In this document: piece after piece, positions 23,682-31,900 of the stretch
Position numbering within the stretch: position 1 is the stretch's first letter
How the letters are laid out: each line of letters opens with the position of its first letter
From: Ridgeia piscesae
Lineage: Eukaryota > Annelida > Polychaeta > Sabellida > Siboglinidae
Direction of reading: 5' to 3'
DNA length: 64,000 bases
Assembly (NCBI GenBank): GCA_025642075.2
Contig: JAODUO010000041.1
Span: 604,501-668,500, forward strand
Translations under genes and position numbers: made by a program
Notes under the pieces: model-generated
Told to the model about the DNA's origin: nothing
Seen by the model: the letters and a program-made list of their open reading frames with translations, nothing else
The model's database searches: none

Positions 23682-25497
23682 GTTATTATGTGTGTGTATG
23701 TGCATATATAAAACTTTGCCATGAGACCTTTTATTAATATCTCCTCACCTTGTGTGTGAACTAACAAGTTTGTCGTGAGCCTCTCATGTACTGAGGCCGC
23801 TGACAGACGCACTGTTTGTCTGTCTGTACACGTCACGTGTGGTGTGTTGTTTGCATTCATCCACGCTTGTGTGTGGTTTGTTTCTCGCAGAGTGCCCCCA
23901 TCCCACCGCCACCCCTGTCGCCACCCACCGACGACTTGCCCCACACAACGTCATCAAACACTTGACAGGTAGTGTACATTGAGTGCAGTGACACCGCTCG
24001 CTTGCTTGTGTCACCTGCTTCCGTTATGAAACACACCAAGCTTTGTGTTGTCGCAAGTGAACAAACATACATGTGTAGTCAGCCACAGCGAACTGGGTAT
24101 TAACTATTAAGTCACACGTACATTCTTATTCGGCACAAAATTTAAAAATAGCTGTCTAAGGAATGTTAAATAGACTGTTGGATTTTTGTAGAAATACGTT
24201 GTACTTAAAGGGAGGGGGTCATCTCCTTTGCCCAGAATTGTCAGAGCAGTAATTTGTAGCAGGAAGTCTGCTGTCTAGAATGTGAGAAAGTTAAACGTCA
24301 AAGGGTATTGTCTTTAAATCTGCTGCCTCTGCAATATTTCCAATCAATTTTGTTTTGAAACAGGATGTTTTGTTTACATTTGAACGTGTTGCAGGTGGAA
24401 TCTTTCAAATTGCAAACTATGTTCCGAGCTTAATAAAGTAACTAAACACAAATTGACACGCAGTAAACTTTCAACGTACATGTTGTGGTCATAAGAATGT
24501 AATATTTAATGAACAAATAAAACCCTTAGGAGCTGACATCCTTGCTTTAAACCTCATAATTTCATATATAAGTGTCCAGTTTATTTTTTGTGTCAGACAA
24601 CCCGACTAATAAAATACATAAAAAATTGTGCTTATATATCCTCGTTAAAAAACAATGGATGCCGAGTCAAAATTACCTAGTTTCTCATGCCATTGCTTTT
24701 TAATGTTTGTTTTAATGTAAGCAATAAATATAATAAAATACAGAAGATATTCAGATGAATGAGATATCATTTTAAAGCTCATCATTCGTGGATTATAAAA
24801 AATTACTGAACTCAGTTTCACAATATTGCAACTTAATACCATCTTGGCTGCAACACATCACGTATGACATCACATGTCGTTGTGTGGCTCACATCTGCCA
24901 TGTTTGTTTCATAGAAATCTGTATTTTAAATATATTTACTATTTACGTAAATTGGAACTACATTAGCATGTCTTGTGTCACCATTTACCAGGCAGTGAAA
25001 TTTACCTTAAGCAACATTTGCCAGGTTTAATTGGAAATAGTCTAGAAATCTTAAAAGGTTAAGGGCCATCAGTGTTCTGAACTTGGCAGTTCAAAACCTT
25101 AACATTTCATTCTGGAGTTTTTATTTAATCTAGTTAGAAATATTGTTCACACTGTAAATAATTTACTGCATTTCTTACACATCTACCGTTGTGGGATTGT
25201 TGAAAAAACTGACAATGCAATGTGCTTTGTTATGATTTATGTTAAAACTTTGTCTTTAGCTACAAGTTGCTTGAATATGTATGTTTATTTTCATTGTTTT
25301 CATCATGTTTGCATGCAGTCACCTGTGATCACCTGATTGCATGATCATTTCTTTTTCTCATTCTCTAGCCATGATTCATATCAACCATTTAAGCATTATT
25401 CTACAAGTTTCTCTGTCTGTCTCCAGGTGGCTCCACTCTCCCTGCACCAGTGCGCAAAGGTCGGTTGCATCAGCATTATCACATGCCAGTCAGGTGA
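2289..25497 (+). CDS. FAM149B1: FAM149-family protein (FAM149B1-like), 17 exons, 5' end missing
   Basis: Joining 17 GT-AG exons in consistent phase gives 642 residues to a TGA at 25495-25497; the initiator exon is not in view. Recognition rests on the DUF3719 region, residues 79-170: a helix with KVWELFKQIDSML, then the cysteine/tryptophan stretch CQEWVSHFPHLR, then ILGKQ. Further FAM149 landmarks follow: an acidic block near 188-212, the PPVTPQACVKDN segment with FDFIWAEFISWL (about 231-256), and TLHPRPVSSST (about 353-363). Human FAM149B1 has 582 residues and is linked to Joubert syndrome 36 and ciliary signalling, so a cilium role is inferred from family. No transmembrane segment or signal peptide is seen. 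The C-terminal third is low-complexity and poorly conserved; its exons are supported only by splice sites and open phase. Introns carry large tandem arrays, several touching splice sites. PPAN follows 3.5 kb downstream on the same strand. Confidence 0.9.
3800..4275. repeat. Polypyrimidine-rich low-complexity tract
   Basis: For about 475 bp the + strand is almost entirely C and T, broken by a few purine-containing words near 3940-3970 and 4050-4090. It lies inside a + strand intron, so the transcript would carry a very long polypyrimidine run. The overlapping proline/serine/leucine-rich open frames are composition artefacts. Confidence 0.8.
5067..5240. repeat. 8-bp minisatellite (ATGACWCM)n
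   Basis: About 21 copies of an 8-bp unit. The left half is mainly ATGACACC/ATGACACA and the right half is near-perfect ATGACTCC. Because eight is not a multiple of three, the antisense strand reads as a repeating MESWSHGV peptide in all frames; I do not treat this as a gene. Confidence 0.9.
6016..6163 (+). CDS. FAM149B1: FAM149B1 exon B
   Basis: Acceptor CTTCTTGCAG, donor GAT|GTAAGT. It completes the Thr codon from exon A and adds residues 30-78, a serine/threonine/asparagine-rich stretch ending IYSLGED just before the DUF3719 helix. The position matches the serine-rich segment preceding the domain in human FAM149B1. Confidence 0.85.
7345..7440. repeat. (TA)n microsatellite
   Basis: A long TA dinucleotide run with a few ATAATA interruptions, in the FAM149B1 intron just before exon C. 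Confidence 0.95.
7499..7635 (+). CDS. FAM149B1: FAM149B1 exon C (DUF3719 core)
   Basis: Acceptor CTGCTGTAG, donor CTCAG|GTCAGT. Residues 79-123 include KKVWELFKQIDSML and CQEWVSHFPHLR, the best-conserved part of the family. The end given is the first of five possible donors, because the exon's 3' end is tandemly repeated. I chose it because it joins HLR directly to ILGKQ as in human FAM149B1 (HLRILGRQ). Confidence 0.93.
7613..7747 (+). repeat. 27-bp tandem repeat carrying a splice donor, five copies
   Basis: Units start at 7613, 7640, 7667, 7694 and 7721. Each ends in CTCAG followed by GTCAGT, so each carries a full donor. Twenty-seven is a multiple of three, so using a later donor adds one to four copies of SVSHFPHLR without shifting the frame. 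Unit 4 carries two substitutions and unit 5 one. The first unit is the real end of exon C. Confidence 0.93.
8365..8496 (+). CDS. FAM149B1: FAM149B1 exon D
   Basis: Acceptor TTTGCAG, donor CA|GTAAGT. Residues 125-167 begin ILGKQKIPPQDMGYQLVP, which aligns with ILGRQIITPSEGYRLYP of human FAM149B1 and confirms the exon C/D join. Confidence 0.93.
9383..9398 (-). promoter_or_regulatory. CTCF-like motif (one mismatch)
   Basis: The minus strand reads CCACCAGGTGGTGCCA, one mismatch to the 16-base CTCF core consensus CCASYAGRKGGCRSYR. It lies in a FAM149B1 intron. Function is inferred from motif match only. Confidence 0.3.
9660..9791 (+). CDS. FAM149B1: FAM149B1 exon E
   Basis: Acceptor GTTGCAG, donor CT|GTAAGT. 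Residues 169-211 include YLEEEVFEKDGHVDDIIGID, an acidic stretch matching the DEEDSIIVSEGIIEEYLAFD region of human FAM149B1. Confidence 0.88.
9956..10012. repeat. (TA)n microsatellite
   Basis: TA-rich dinucleotide run in the intron between exons E and F. Confidence 0.9.
10309..10429 (+). CDS. FAM149B1: FAM149B1 exon F
   Basis: Acceptor TGTTGTAG, donor GAG|GTGAGT. Residues 213-252 contain GMPPVTPQACVKDN and AAFDFIWAE, which align with YPPIAPFYCMKED and AYVFDSVWCK of human FAM149B1. Confidence 0.9.
10677..10832. repeat. 12-bp minisatellite (GACACTACTACT)n
   Basis: About 13 near-perfect copies of a 12-bp unit in the intron just before exon G. Antisense frames read as SVVV repeats and are not taken as coding. 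Confidence 0.95.
10916..10970 (+). CDS. FAM149B1: FAM149B1 exon G
   Basis: Acceptor CACTTTCAG, donor ACTG|GTGAGT. A short 55-base exon for residues 253-270, FISWLRPLLGRYARQLLT, continuing the hydrophobic/aromatic segment after FDFIWAE. Confidence 0.85.
11528..11670 (+). CDS. FAM149B1: FAM149B1 exon H
   Basis: Acceptor TGTCTATAG, donor AAG|GTGGGA. Residues 272-318 start DDGDDLEEVHMPELG and run through a serine-rich stretch. The intron after this exon contains the 71-bp array. Confidence 0.85.
12024..14361 (+). repeat. 71-bp minisatellite, 33 copies, each with a 3' splice site
   Basis: A near-identical 71-bp unit repeats with no length drift: GAATG anchors at 12090, 12161 and 12232 extend in exact 71-bp steps to 14362. 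Each unit contains CTGAC (branch-point-like), then 25 nt later TTGTGTTTGGCAG, then AGGACAGGAATG, which is the start of exon I. The true acceptor (AG at 14353-14354) is the last copy, so 32 decoys lie upstream, from 12082. Most units differ by zero to two bases, which implies recent expansion or homogenisation. Entering the exon at a decoy reads AGG ACA GGA ATG TTG TGA, a stop at the sixth codon. Confidence 0.97.
14355..14434 (+). CDS. FAM149B1: FAM149B1 exon I
   Basis: Acceptor TGTTTGGCAG, donor CA|GTATGT. Residues 319-344 include SRLEDLLTISTKTLLK, comparable to the VNDLLVHGMPLQPRNL segment of human FAM149B1. Its acceptor is copied 32 times immediately upstream. Confidence 0.85.
14774..14969 (+). 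CDS. FAM149B1: FAM149B1 exon J
   Basis: Acceptor TCATGGCAG, donor GCT|GTGAGT. The largest exon, residues 346-410. TLHPRPVSSST matches TLHPISTSHS of human FAM149B1, followed by a basic, serine-rich stretch (SGRRLLAPIAGDRARTP). Confidence 0.85.
15525..15677 (+). CDS. FAM149B1: FAM149B1 exon K
   Basis: Acceptor CCACGCAG, donor GGG|GTGAGT. 51 codons in phase 0, residues 411-461: a charged start (EEEKNQRLQNEVIRG), then QITSPPPQFGRNGTLPPLD. NGTLPPLD resembles NNLLPPIG of human FAM149B1. Confidence 0.82.
16674..16915. repeat. TG-rich tract with GTGTGTGCATTT units
   Basis: Imperfect alternating purine/pyrimidine repeat built from GTGTGTGCATTT and GCGTGCGTGC words. It yields long open frames on both strands (cysteine/valine on +, threonine/histidine on -), which I treat as artefacts. 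Confidence 0.9.
17399..17492. repeat. Compound (TG)n(TA)n microsatellite
   Basis: A TG run of about 30 bp passes directly into a TA run of about 60 bp. Confidence 0.97.
17590..17665. repeat. 38-bp direct duplication
   Basis: Two head-to-tail copies beginning ATGCATTTGGAGATG, at 17590 and 17628, differing at a few bases. Confidence 0.85.
18057..18176 (+). CDS. FAM149B1: FAM149B1 exon L
   Basis: Acceptor TTGATTTCAG, donor AGA|GTACGT. 40 codons in phase 0, residues 462-501, basic at the start (RRTMNNRVG) and rich in Thr/Glu/Arg. No homology recognised beyond consistent phase and good splice sites. Confidence 0.72.
18650..21140 (+). repeat. Minisatellite of alternating 28- and 23-bp units abutting an exon
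   Basis: About 2.5 kb of related units. One type is 28 bp (GTTGACATGTACAGTATG plus TAACAGAGAG), the other 23 bp (GTTGACATGTGTATAACAGA plus GAG). A higher-order period of about 367 bp is visible: TGACATCTGT with the same flanks occurs at 18991 and 19358. The array ends about 10 bp before the acceptor of exon M. Every unit contains TTGAC (branch-like) and a TAACAG|AG word. The + unit lacks TTA, CTA and TCA, so the antisense strand is open in all three frames, giving a spurious 691-codon reading. Confidence 0.95.
21151..21232 (+). CDS. FAM149B1: FAM149B1 exon M
   Basis: Acceptor CTGTGTTACAG, donor ACAG|GTCAGT. Residues 502-528, TDIQSGRRSSTPMG followed by a serine/asparagine-rich run. Directly follows the minisatellite. 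Supported by phase and splice sites. Confidence 0.75.
21368..21450. repeat. (TA)n microsatellite
   Basis: TA run with one TACATA interruption, then a short TG run; in the intron after exon M. Confidence 0.95.
21772..21897 (+). CDS. FAM149B1: FAM149B1 exon N
   Basis: Acceptor TTGTTGCCAG, donor TGGG|GTAGGC. Residues 530-570 include NMIGPPGQQLNVTGSS and the acidic DIELSDNFEDIVQSSAQW. Good codon structure and splice sites; no domain recognised. Confidence 0.8.
22050..22314. mobile_element. Possible MITE with 20-bp terminal inverted repeats
   Basis: CGGCTACCCAAAACTGTGCA at 22050-22069 is matched exactly, inverted, at 22295-22314. The 265-bp unit has no coding potential. No clear target-site duplication is seen, so a non-autonomous DNA element is likely but unproven. 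It lies in the intron between exons N and O. Confidence 0.5.
22402..22470 (+). CDS. FAM149B1: FAM149B1 exon O (possible cassette exon)
   Basis: Acceptor CTTCTTGCAG, preferred donor AAAAG|GTAACA. At 69 bases it keeps the frame whether included or skipped, adding residues 572-593 (TRNPISALGQIPIMYVRQ and on). Two alternative donors lie inside it, after 22444 (GTATGT) and after 22457 (CAG|GTTTTG). I chose the third because it opens exon P in the frame that runs through exon Q, and because skipping the exon gives that same frame. Confidence 0.6.
23523..23683. repeat. (TA)n microsatellite cluster
   Basis: Two long TA runs separated by about 30 bp of AT-rich sequence, in the intron before exon P. 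Confidence 0.95.
23891..23968 (+). CDS. FAM149B1: FAM149B1 exon P
   Basis: Acceptor TTTCTCGCAG, donor ACAG|GTAGTG. 78 bases, residues 595-619 in the preferred frame (HRRLAPHNVIKHLTGG across the join to exon Q). The other two frames are also open for most or all of the exon; one reads a proline-rich tail ending at a TGA at 23963-23965. Confidence 0.65.
24217..24552 (+). repeat. Dispersed repeat, copy 1
   Basis: About 335 bp closely related, in the same orientation, to 32070-32390 in a PPAN intron. Shared words include CCCAGAATTG, CAGAGCAGTAATTTGTA, CTTAATAAAGTAACTAAACA and TAGGAGCTGA. No coding potential or terminal repeats seen, so the element class is unknown. Confidence 0.85.
25427..25497 (+). 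CDS. FAM149B1: FAM149B1 exon Q (last coding exon)
   Basis: Acceptor GTCTGTCTCCAG. Residues 621-642, a basic and histidine-rich tail (PAPVRKGRLHQHYHMPVR), then TGA at 25495-25497. In another frame the exon would end at 25514. The tail itself shows no recognised homology. Confidence 0.65.
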
Positions 25498-26418
25498 TCC
25501 GCGAGAGGTCATGACTCCGTGTGTCGTGCGTGTGTGTTACGGCATCATCCCTTCGGAAAGAATCCCGGGGCGTCCCACAGTGTAAAGGGAATAACCGCAG
25601 CCAAGTGTCAAACATGGGACGTCGCTGGGATAACAAGGGAATCGCAACTCATGCAAGAACTGTGATTATCTGACTATGACATTCAGCAGATATGTGTCAG
25701 GTGATTCTGAACAATGAGCAAGTGGATTGCCTCACAGCAGACATGCATGCATGTCCTCTGATACATGAATCGATGCACGCGCATGTGTGTATGCATTCGC
25801 ATGCAGACACACATCGGAACAGAACGTACACGGTTGTGTGCACGTACAAATGTAATATAAGCGAGCATGTATATTTGAATGTATGCCATGCAGGTTTCGT
25901 TACTGTGGATTTCTGTTTCTGTTGGATTGCACAAATATTATTCAGGTTGATTTTAAATGTTACTTAAATGTGTAGTAACTAACAGGGGACAATATTACAC
26001 GCGTACGCATGTTGACTTTTTATACTGTATTTTGTGTTGACAAAGGAGGCGTCTCCGAGTGGCCTGGCGAAGCTCTTCTGGCCAGAAGAGAGAAATGTTT
26101 CTATTTGTGACGGTTTTACTTTCTGTGACTAGCTCATTCGGTTGTTGCTACATTTTTATGGATGTGGGATTTTCAGGTTTATTCATAACTGCAGCTGTTG
26201 AAGCTATGACGGGGGAACAGAGAAGAAAATTGATTTTCATTGAAGATCCAACATGAAACTGTAACTTTTTATTTGCTATATTGACAAACGTCGTTTGATA
26301 GTTACATTGGCTGTGACAAAAATAGTGTTTACATTACGTATACACAGTACTTGCTGTACACATTACGAGTCTATACAATGACTGTCATGCAACAGATGGT
26401 TTATTTACATTGCATTTT

Positions 26419-26912
26419 AATAAATAATACTAGATATTCATGCAGAAAGTCATACAGCCAGTGATAAATGTGTTGCATGCCGGTAGCAGACTACTCGTGA
26501 TTATCAGAAACTGGGCAACATTAAATGCACATTTGACTAGTTTTGTCATGTTAGTTAACATGAATCACACAGTGCTAGGTAGCTATGTTGCATTGCTTCT
26601 GATGGTTATGAGCAGTACAAAGACTGATATTTGTGTGTTAAGTTATGTCGACACTGAATTTATCACTAATTTCCTTTTTGATATCGCCATGTGATGTACA
26701 CATCAGTTGTTACTTTCCTCTCTATGTTCAATGTTTTTCTATTTGTTCATGTAAACTCAGGAATACATAGCTCCAATAAATGTCATATGTACATATAATA
26801 TGTATATCCAAAGACTGGTTTTGCAGTAGAGTGTACGACTGTTGTTGGCATTTCTTCCATTTATGGTCGAATTTGAGACCTTGTGAAATATTGTATATTC
26901 CAGTATAATAAA
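26419..26912 (+). promoter_or_regulatory. Candidate FAM149B1 polyadenylation signals
   Basis: AATAAA occurs at 26419-26424, 26775-26780 and 26907-26912, all 0.9-1.4 kb past the stop codon. Which is used cannot be told from sequence, and AATAAA is common by chance in AT-rich DNA. Confidence 0.4.
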
Positions 26913-28687
26913 ACTATTTGCAAAATAATGTAAGTTCAGTCGTCAGCAATAATTTTGTCCATAGAATAGACAGGGCATTATTGATATGTCTCTGTTTGTT
27001 ATTAGTATTTATGCAGATCATCAGCAGCAGATGTATTAGTATTGTTCAGGATTACCTCCGGGCACAATTTTAAGGTCAGAATAATATAATACAGGCCTAT
27101 GTCGATTTTCTGTAATTATTCATTGTGTCAATAATTGTTCCAATTGAAAACAAGTGCATACAATAGTATTGTGTCAATGTATGAACACGTACAATGGTAG
27201 GTGGGGGTGTGGGGCCTGGGCTGGGGCATGTGTCCGCATGATAGCAACATGCATCCTCAAAACAGAAAACTAAAATAGTAAGTGTGAAGTACTGGATAAT
27301 GCAGAAAGACGTTTCGTATGCATTATTCCGGCATGGTACTCTGTCCCCACCAGGAAATTTGAAATAGAAGTTACGCTGAGACGGTTGTGGATATTTTTTA
27401 AAATTACCTTTAACAGCACCCTCTGATGTGGGTGTTCAACATTTCAGAGAAAATGTAGCTTTAATCCTCACACGGCTGTGTAAAATTAATGAAATCCTCC
27501 TCAATCATTGTCCCACAATCCTATCTATAATATCAGATACCCCTTCATTTGTGCTAGAATCAGCTGGCGAGTTTGCTCTGTTAACACCTCAAGGCGGAAT
27601 GTTATCTGTATGCATACACAATATTACACATACCGCACACAAATGCAACATTGGCGCTTTGAGCACAGGAAATGTCGGTGGGCACGAGAGGTGTATGCCA
27701 TGGTTCTGCACTTCCACCCCTGATAAAATAGCAGCAAGTAATGTTGGGTGGTGGTGTACATTTTCCCAACATAATGTATGTTTGTTGCCTTCCGATTATG
27801 TCGTGCACGGGCGTCGATCGTTGGGGGGGGCGCGGGTCCACCATGGGGACAGCGTAGGAAATGTTCCCTCCACTTTTTCAGTAAAAAAACAAAATGTACA
27901 GGCATAGCCATATAGCGAGACTGATCACTCCTCTCTCCTAAAAAAAACCTACATCGGTCTAGTAGTAAAATTAATATCTTTCGACGCTTTTTCCACAGTG
28001 TTCAACGTCGTTTTCTTTGCCGCGTTCTAAGTTCAGGCAAATGTAGCGCATTCTGCAATTCGATGAAGCATTCTAACAGATGCGCCGACTCTAAGCACGC
28101 TACCTGACACCAGCAACACCAACGATAAAATGAATGTCGCAAATTTGAGAAAATATTCTTATTCATATGTGCCAGGCTTTTTTGTATGATGTAACACTTG
28201 TTATTGTATCGCTTCTTGCAAAATTATTAGTACACATTTTATCTATGCTGGACTGTGACTCAGTGTGAGTAAGTCTAATTATATTTTGACACTCATCTTT
28301 TAGTTTTATCTGCTTCTAAGACTAAGTTGCTAAAAGCATTCTGCTACAATCATACCCGACAGTTCATATGACTATGTCATATAATAATTATTATAGTAAT
28401 ATTAGTAGTAGTGTTCTAGTAGTAGGTAATGCTATAATATTTTCATTGTTATTGTAATTCACTCGTAATAATATTTTATTAGGAATACTTTTTGGGTTCA
28501 CAAACTTCACATATGATTCTGCTGATTAGAATAATTAGAATATGTGAATTTAGGCCATTAATTCTATAAAACAGTAGGTGTACACTACATATATACGCAT
28601 CTGATAATTATGCTAGGGCCTCGTGAAATTAGAGTTTGGCCGAATTTTCCCAGCGTATCAAATGAACAGAAATGTTCATACTTATAA

Positions 28688-28712
28688 CAGAGAACATGTA
28701 ACATGTTCTCTG
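28688..28712. repeat. Perfect 12-bp-arm palindrome
   Basis: CAGAGAACATGT, one central base, then its exact inverted copy. The word CTTATAACAG flanks it on both sides in direct orientation. Could form a hairpin or bind a dimeric factor; no specific factor is claimed. Confidence 0.85.
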
Positions 28713-28772
28713 CTTATAACAGGAACGCCGAATATGTCAATGCGTGTCGTCTACTGTCGAGAAAACAGATGC

Positions 28773-28787
28773 TGCGCCATCTGGCGG
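28773..28787 (-). promoter_or_regulatory. CTCF-like motif upstream of PPAN
   Basis: The minus strand reads CCGCCAGATGGCGCA. It contains AGATGGCGC, the core of the Drosophila CTCF motif, and differs at two positions from the 16-base vertebrate consensus. It lies 184 bp before the PPAN start codon. Confidence 0.35.
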
Positions 28788-28970
28788 ATAACTAGAACGA
28801 TGTCTTTCTGCCGTTTAGTTTGTTTGGATATACGTAGGGGGCGAAACCGAACACGTGGGATTGTTGAGTTGTTGATCTGCGTATTATTATCAAGGAGAAC
28901 ATATCACATTTTACTTTATTAAGTTATTTGATCGCAAGACACCAGCGAGCGTGCCACTTGAAATAAAAGT

Positions 28971-28991
28971 ATGAAACACAAAAAGAGACAT
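28971..28991 (+). CDS. PPAN: PPAN exon 1 (start codon, seven codons)
   Basis: ATG in context AGTATGA, then Lys/His/Arg codons, then donor CAT|GTACGT. Phase 0 matches exon 2. Basic N-termini of similar length occur in fly and human PPAN. No other ATG with a phase-0 donor was noticed nearby, but so short an exon needs transcript support. Confidence 0.55.
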
Positions 28992-31900
28992 GTACGTATA
29001 ATAACAGCAATGATGTGTTTGATGGCCTGTGCGGGTATTTGCTTATATTATCGCCCATATGTTCACTGCAAATGCAACCATTCTGCTTCAGCGTACCGAA
29101 GTGAAGCCAGTGACTGCATCAATGAATGAGCGGGATATACGATTTTCTCACAACTATTAATAACTACACTTTTTGGGCACTTATGCAGAATTCGGACCGA
29201 CCTCAATTTTGCCATTATAACTATCTTTGCCAACATTTGATACTTGATTTTGTTAATTTAATCAATTAAAATTATCTTGCACATATTTAGGTTTTATAAA
29301 CAGCGCGTATTAGCATCATTCATTCCACGTGCACGGCGCAGTAACATGCACCGCTGCGCTTGCGACTAGCACAAATCACGCAGTTTTTTCGACCTCAAAA
29401 GTCTGCTAAGATGCGCTGTTTATAAAACATAAATATGCGCAAGATGATGTTAAATGATTGAATTAACAAAATAACATATCAAATGTTGGCAAAGATACAG
29501 CTATGATGGCAAAACTGAGGTGGGTCCGAATTCTGCATAAGTGCCCAGTTTTGTTATAATTAAAAAAATTACCTATCCTATTATCTCGCACTACTTATAA
29601 TTAAAAAAATCTCACCCTTCATCTAGTGTTAGTCTAGTATAATTACACAGTTATAATAATATAACATTCTGAGGCATGTCCACTGGGACTCCACCCATTC
29701 CAACCTGTGCAGTTATTTGCAATGCAATAATGGTAGGGCATAGGCAAGTATATTACTATATATATATATATACATGTGTGTAATGCGATTCAATGTTTAA
29801 TAGGGTCGTTCAGCGAGACATGCTCGCCAGAGTGAGGCTGCAGCTAAACAGGAAGATCCGTACAAGAAGAGTCCCCACTCATTTGTCTTTCACCGGGGCA
29901 ATGTTGGTAAGAACATTGGTGACTTGGTGATGGACATGAGACGTGTGATGGAACCGTTTACTGCTTCATCTCTTAAGGTACGACTCAACACTCTCGCACA
30001 TCTGCCCGTGCTTCATCCACACCTGCTTTTGAAAAGTTATTGAACAATTATATGTGGACATTTGAGATCGGCATATATTCTGTGTGAAATGTCAGCTTTG
30101 TAATATTTCATTTGTAATTAATATGGACCAGTTTACGCAAATAGATCCAGTATTCTTGTGATATCGGATCGTCCATCAGGGCTGGGGTCAATTCAAAAAG
30201 AATTCGAATTGATCAATTCCAAATCCATTCTGGAATTGGAGCGGGAAATGGAATTGTAAAATTTGGATTGAATTGGAATTGAAATTTTTTTTTTATTGGA
30301 ATTGAATGAAAAGGAATTGAGCATCTGATATTTTTGTGATGCTGCGGATGATATTTTTCACACTGATTGGAATACTGCTGTGCAGGCAATGGTATTTAGT
30401 GACCATGAAAAGTTGACAAACAAAACAAAGTCCTATATGTTAACATGGAAAATATGGACTTCCTGCCCCCAAGTGCCCCCAATCTCATTTTCGAATGCGA
30501 GACTTACATGGCCTATTGGCACTCACCTACTGACCCCAACTGTCATAGCTTGACAGTAATTGTCTACCGGGCTACCACTATTTCGAACCTTACGGAAATG
30601 TTGAAATGTCTTAGGTGCTATTACCTCCAAACAGCCCAAACTGGGGCTAACGCAGGAGTTGTCCTTCTCTCTAGAATTAGTGAGTCCACTACAGGTTACA
30701 CATTTACCCCCTGTGTGTGATCATTTACTTCCTCTGGCATAGACACCAGATAGAAGGGACCACCGGCCTTTAATGTCTCTTGCGAAAGACACAGGGAAAT
30801 GTGGGGCGAACGACATTGCCTAAGTTTCGAAACGGCGGTAGGTGGGATTGAACCACTGTCCCCTCGATTGACAGTTTGGCGCTCTACCGCGCGACCACCG
30901 CTCCGCACATGGTGGACAGTTGGATTGAAACTTTGGGCCAGTAGAATTTAAAAACTTGTCGCTCAAACTGGCCTGATAGCTACAAAACAAACATTTAGCT
31001 AGTACATTATGTACCATTGTCGAACCCTGAATTAATTAGTTATCTGCACACTACAGTACATCTAAATACTGTCTTCTGAAATGTAAAATTCACAACTATT
31101 TGGTTGGTTTGGTTGGTTGGTTGTTAATAAGAATCTAATCTTGCTTCCACTGGGATTAACTGTCTAGGTTAGCTGGAAGGTGTCATATTTGTGATCATTT
31201 TGTGACTGTCAACAGATGCGAAGGAAGAATGTCTTGAAGGACTTTGTGAGTATTGCTGGACCACTGAATGTGTCACATTTTATCGTGTTTACGAAGAACG
31301 AAGCCGCCATAAACATGCGCCTGATTCGTCTACCACGTGGTCCCACAATGACATTCAAGGTGACAAAATAACACACAACATAAACTGTCTGTTAGGCTGC
31401 TAGCTAATTTCCAATACTATAGGGTATTTTCTAACTTGTACCAGTGATTTATCAATTTTGAATGTATCTCTTTAAATGTTAACGTTTCTGTTTTTCTACT
31501 GTTTTACCGTTATTACAGAATGCTTTGCACATGACATGGCTGTGTTATTATTTGTTCAGTTACAAATACTATATTGATGAGTGAATTGAAAGTTATAACA
31601 ACTTACACATTAGTGAGATAAATTTCTGTTTATAGTACAGTTTTTTTTATTTCTGCTGACCGAGCCTGGCACAGCTTATCCATTCCAACACCTCACTTAA
31701 AAAATTATTTTTCACATACATGTTATTGGTAACCAAAAATATAAATTTTGTGCAATATATGTTTTCACAGAGCAGCACTTTATTAATTTACATGTCCAAA
31801 TTACAATAGACATTGTTCAAATAATGACACCGTTTGATGTGTTCTGCCAGGTGCACAGTTACGCCCTTTTGAGGGATGTGGTTGGGGCCCTGAAGCGCCC

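Larger units (their letters stand above)
25498..28970. other. FAM149B1 3' UTR and intergenic region up to PPAN
   Basis: Holds the FAM149B1 3' UTR, with AATAAA at 26419, 26775 and 26907, then AT-rich sequence. A 159-codon open frame at 27428-27907 and smaller ones at 26059-26256 and 28623-28922 match nothing I recognise. A G-run lies near 27822. A perfect palindrome (28688-28712) and a CTCF-like motif (28773-28787) lie 180-280 bp before the PPAN start codon, probably in its promoter or 5' UTR region. Confidence 0.55.

Noticed and set aside
27428..27907. 159-codon open frame between FAM149 and PPAN
   Set aside because: No recognisable domain, no splice context, and overlapping minus-strand frames of similar quality. 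Possibly part of an old element, but not supportable as a gene.
30840..30906. Functional tRNA gene on the minus strand
   Set aside because: A and B boxes are present but the anticodon arm does not form and the acceptor and T stems conflict, so it is better explained as the head of a SINE.
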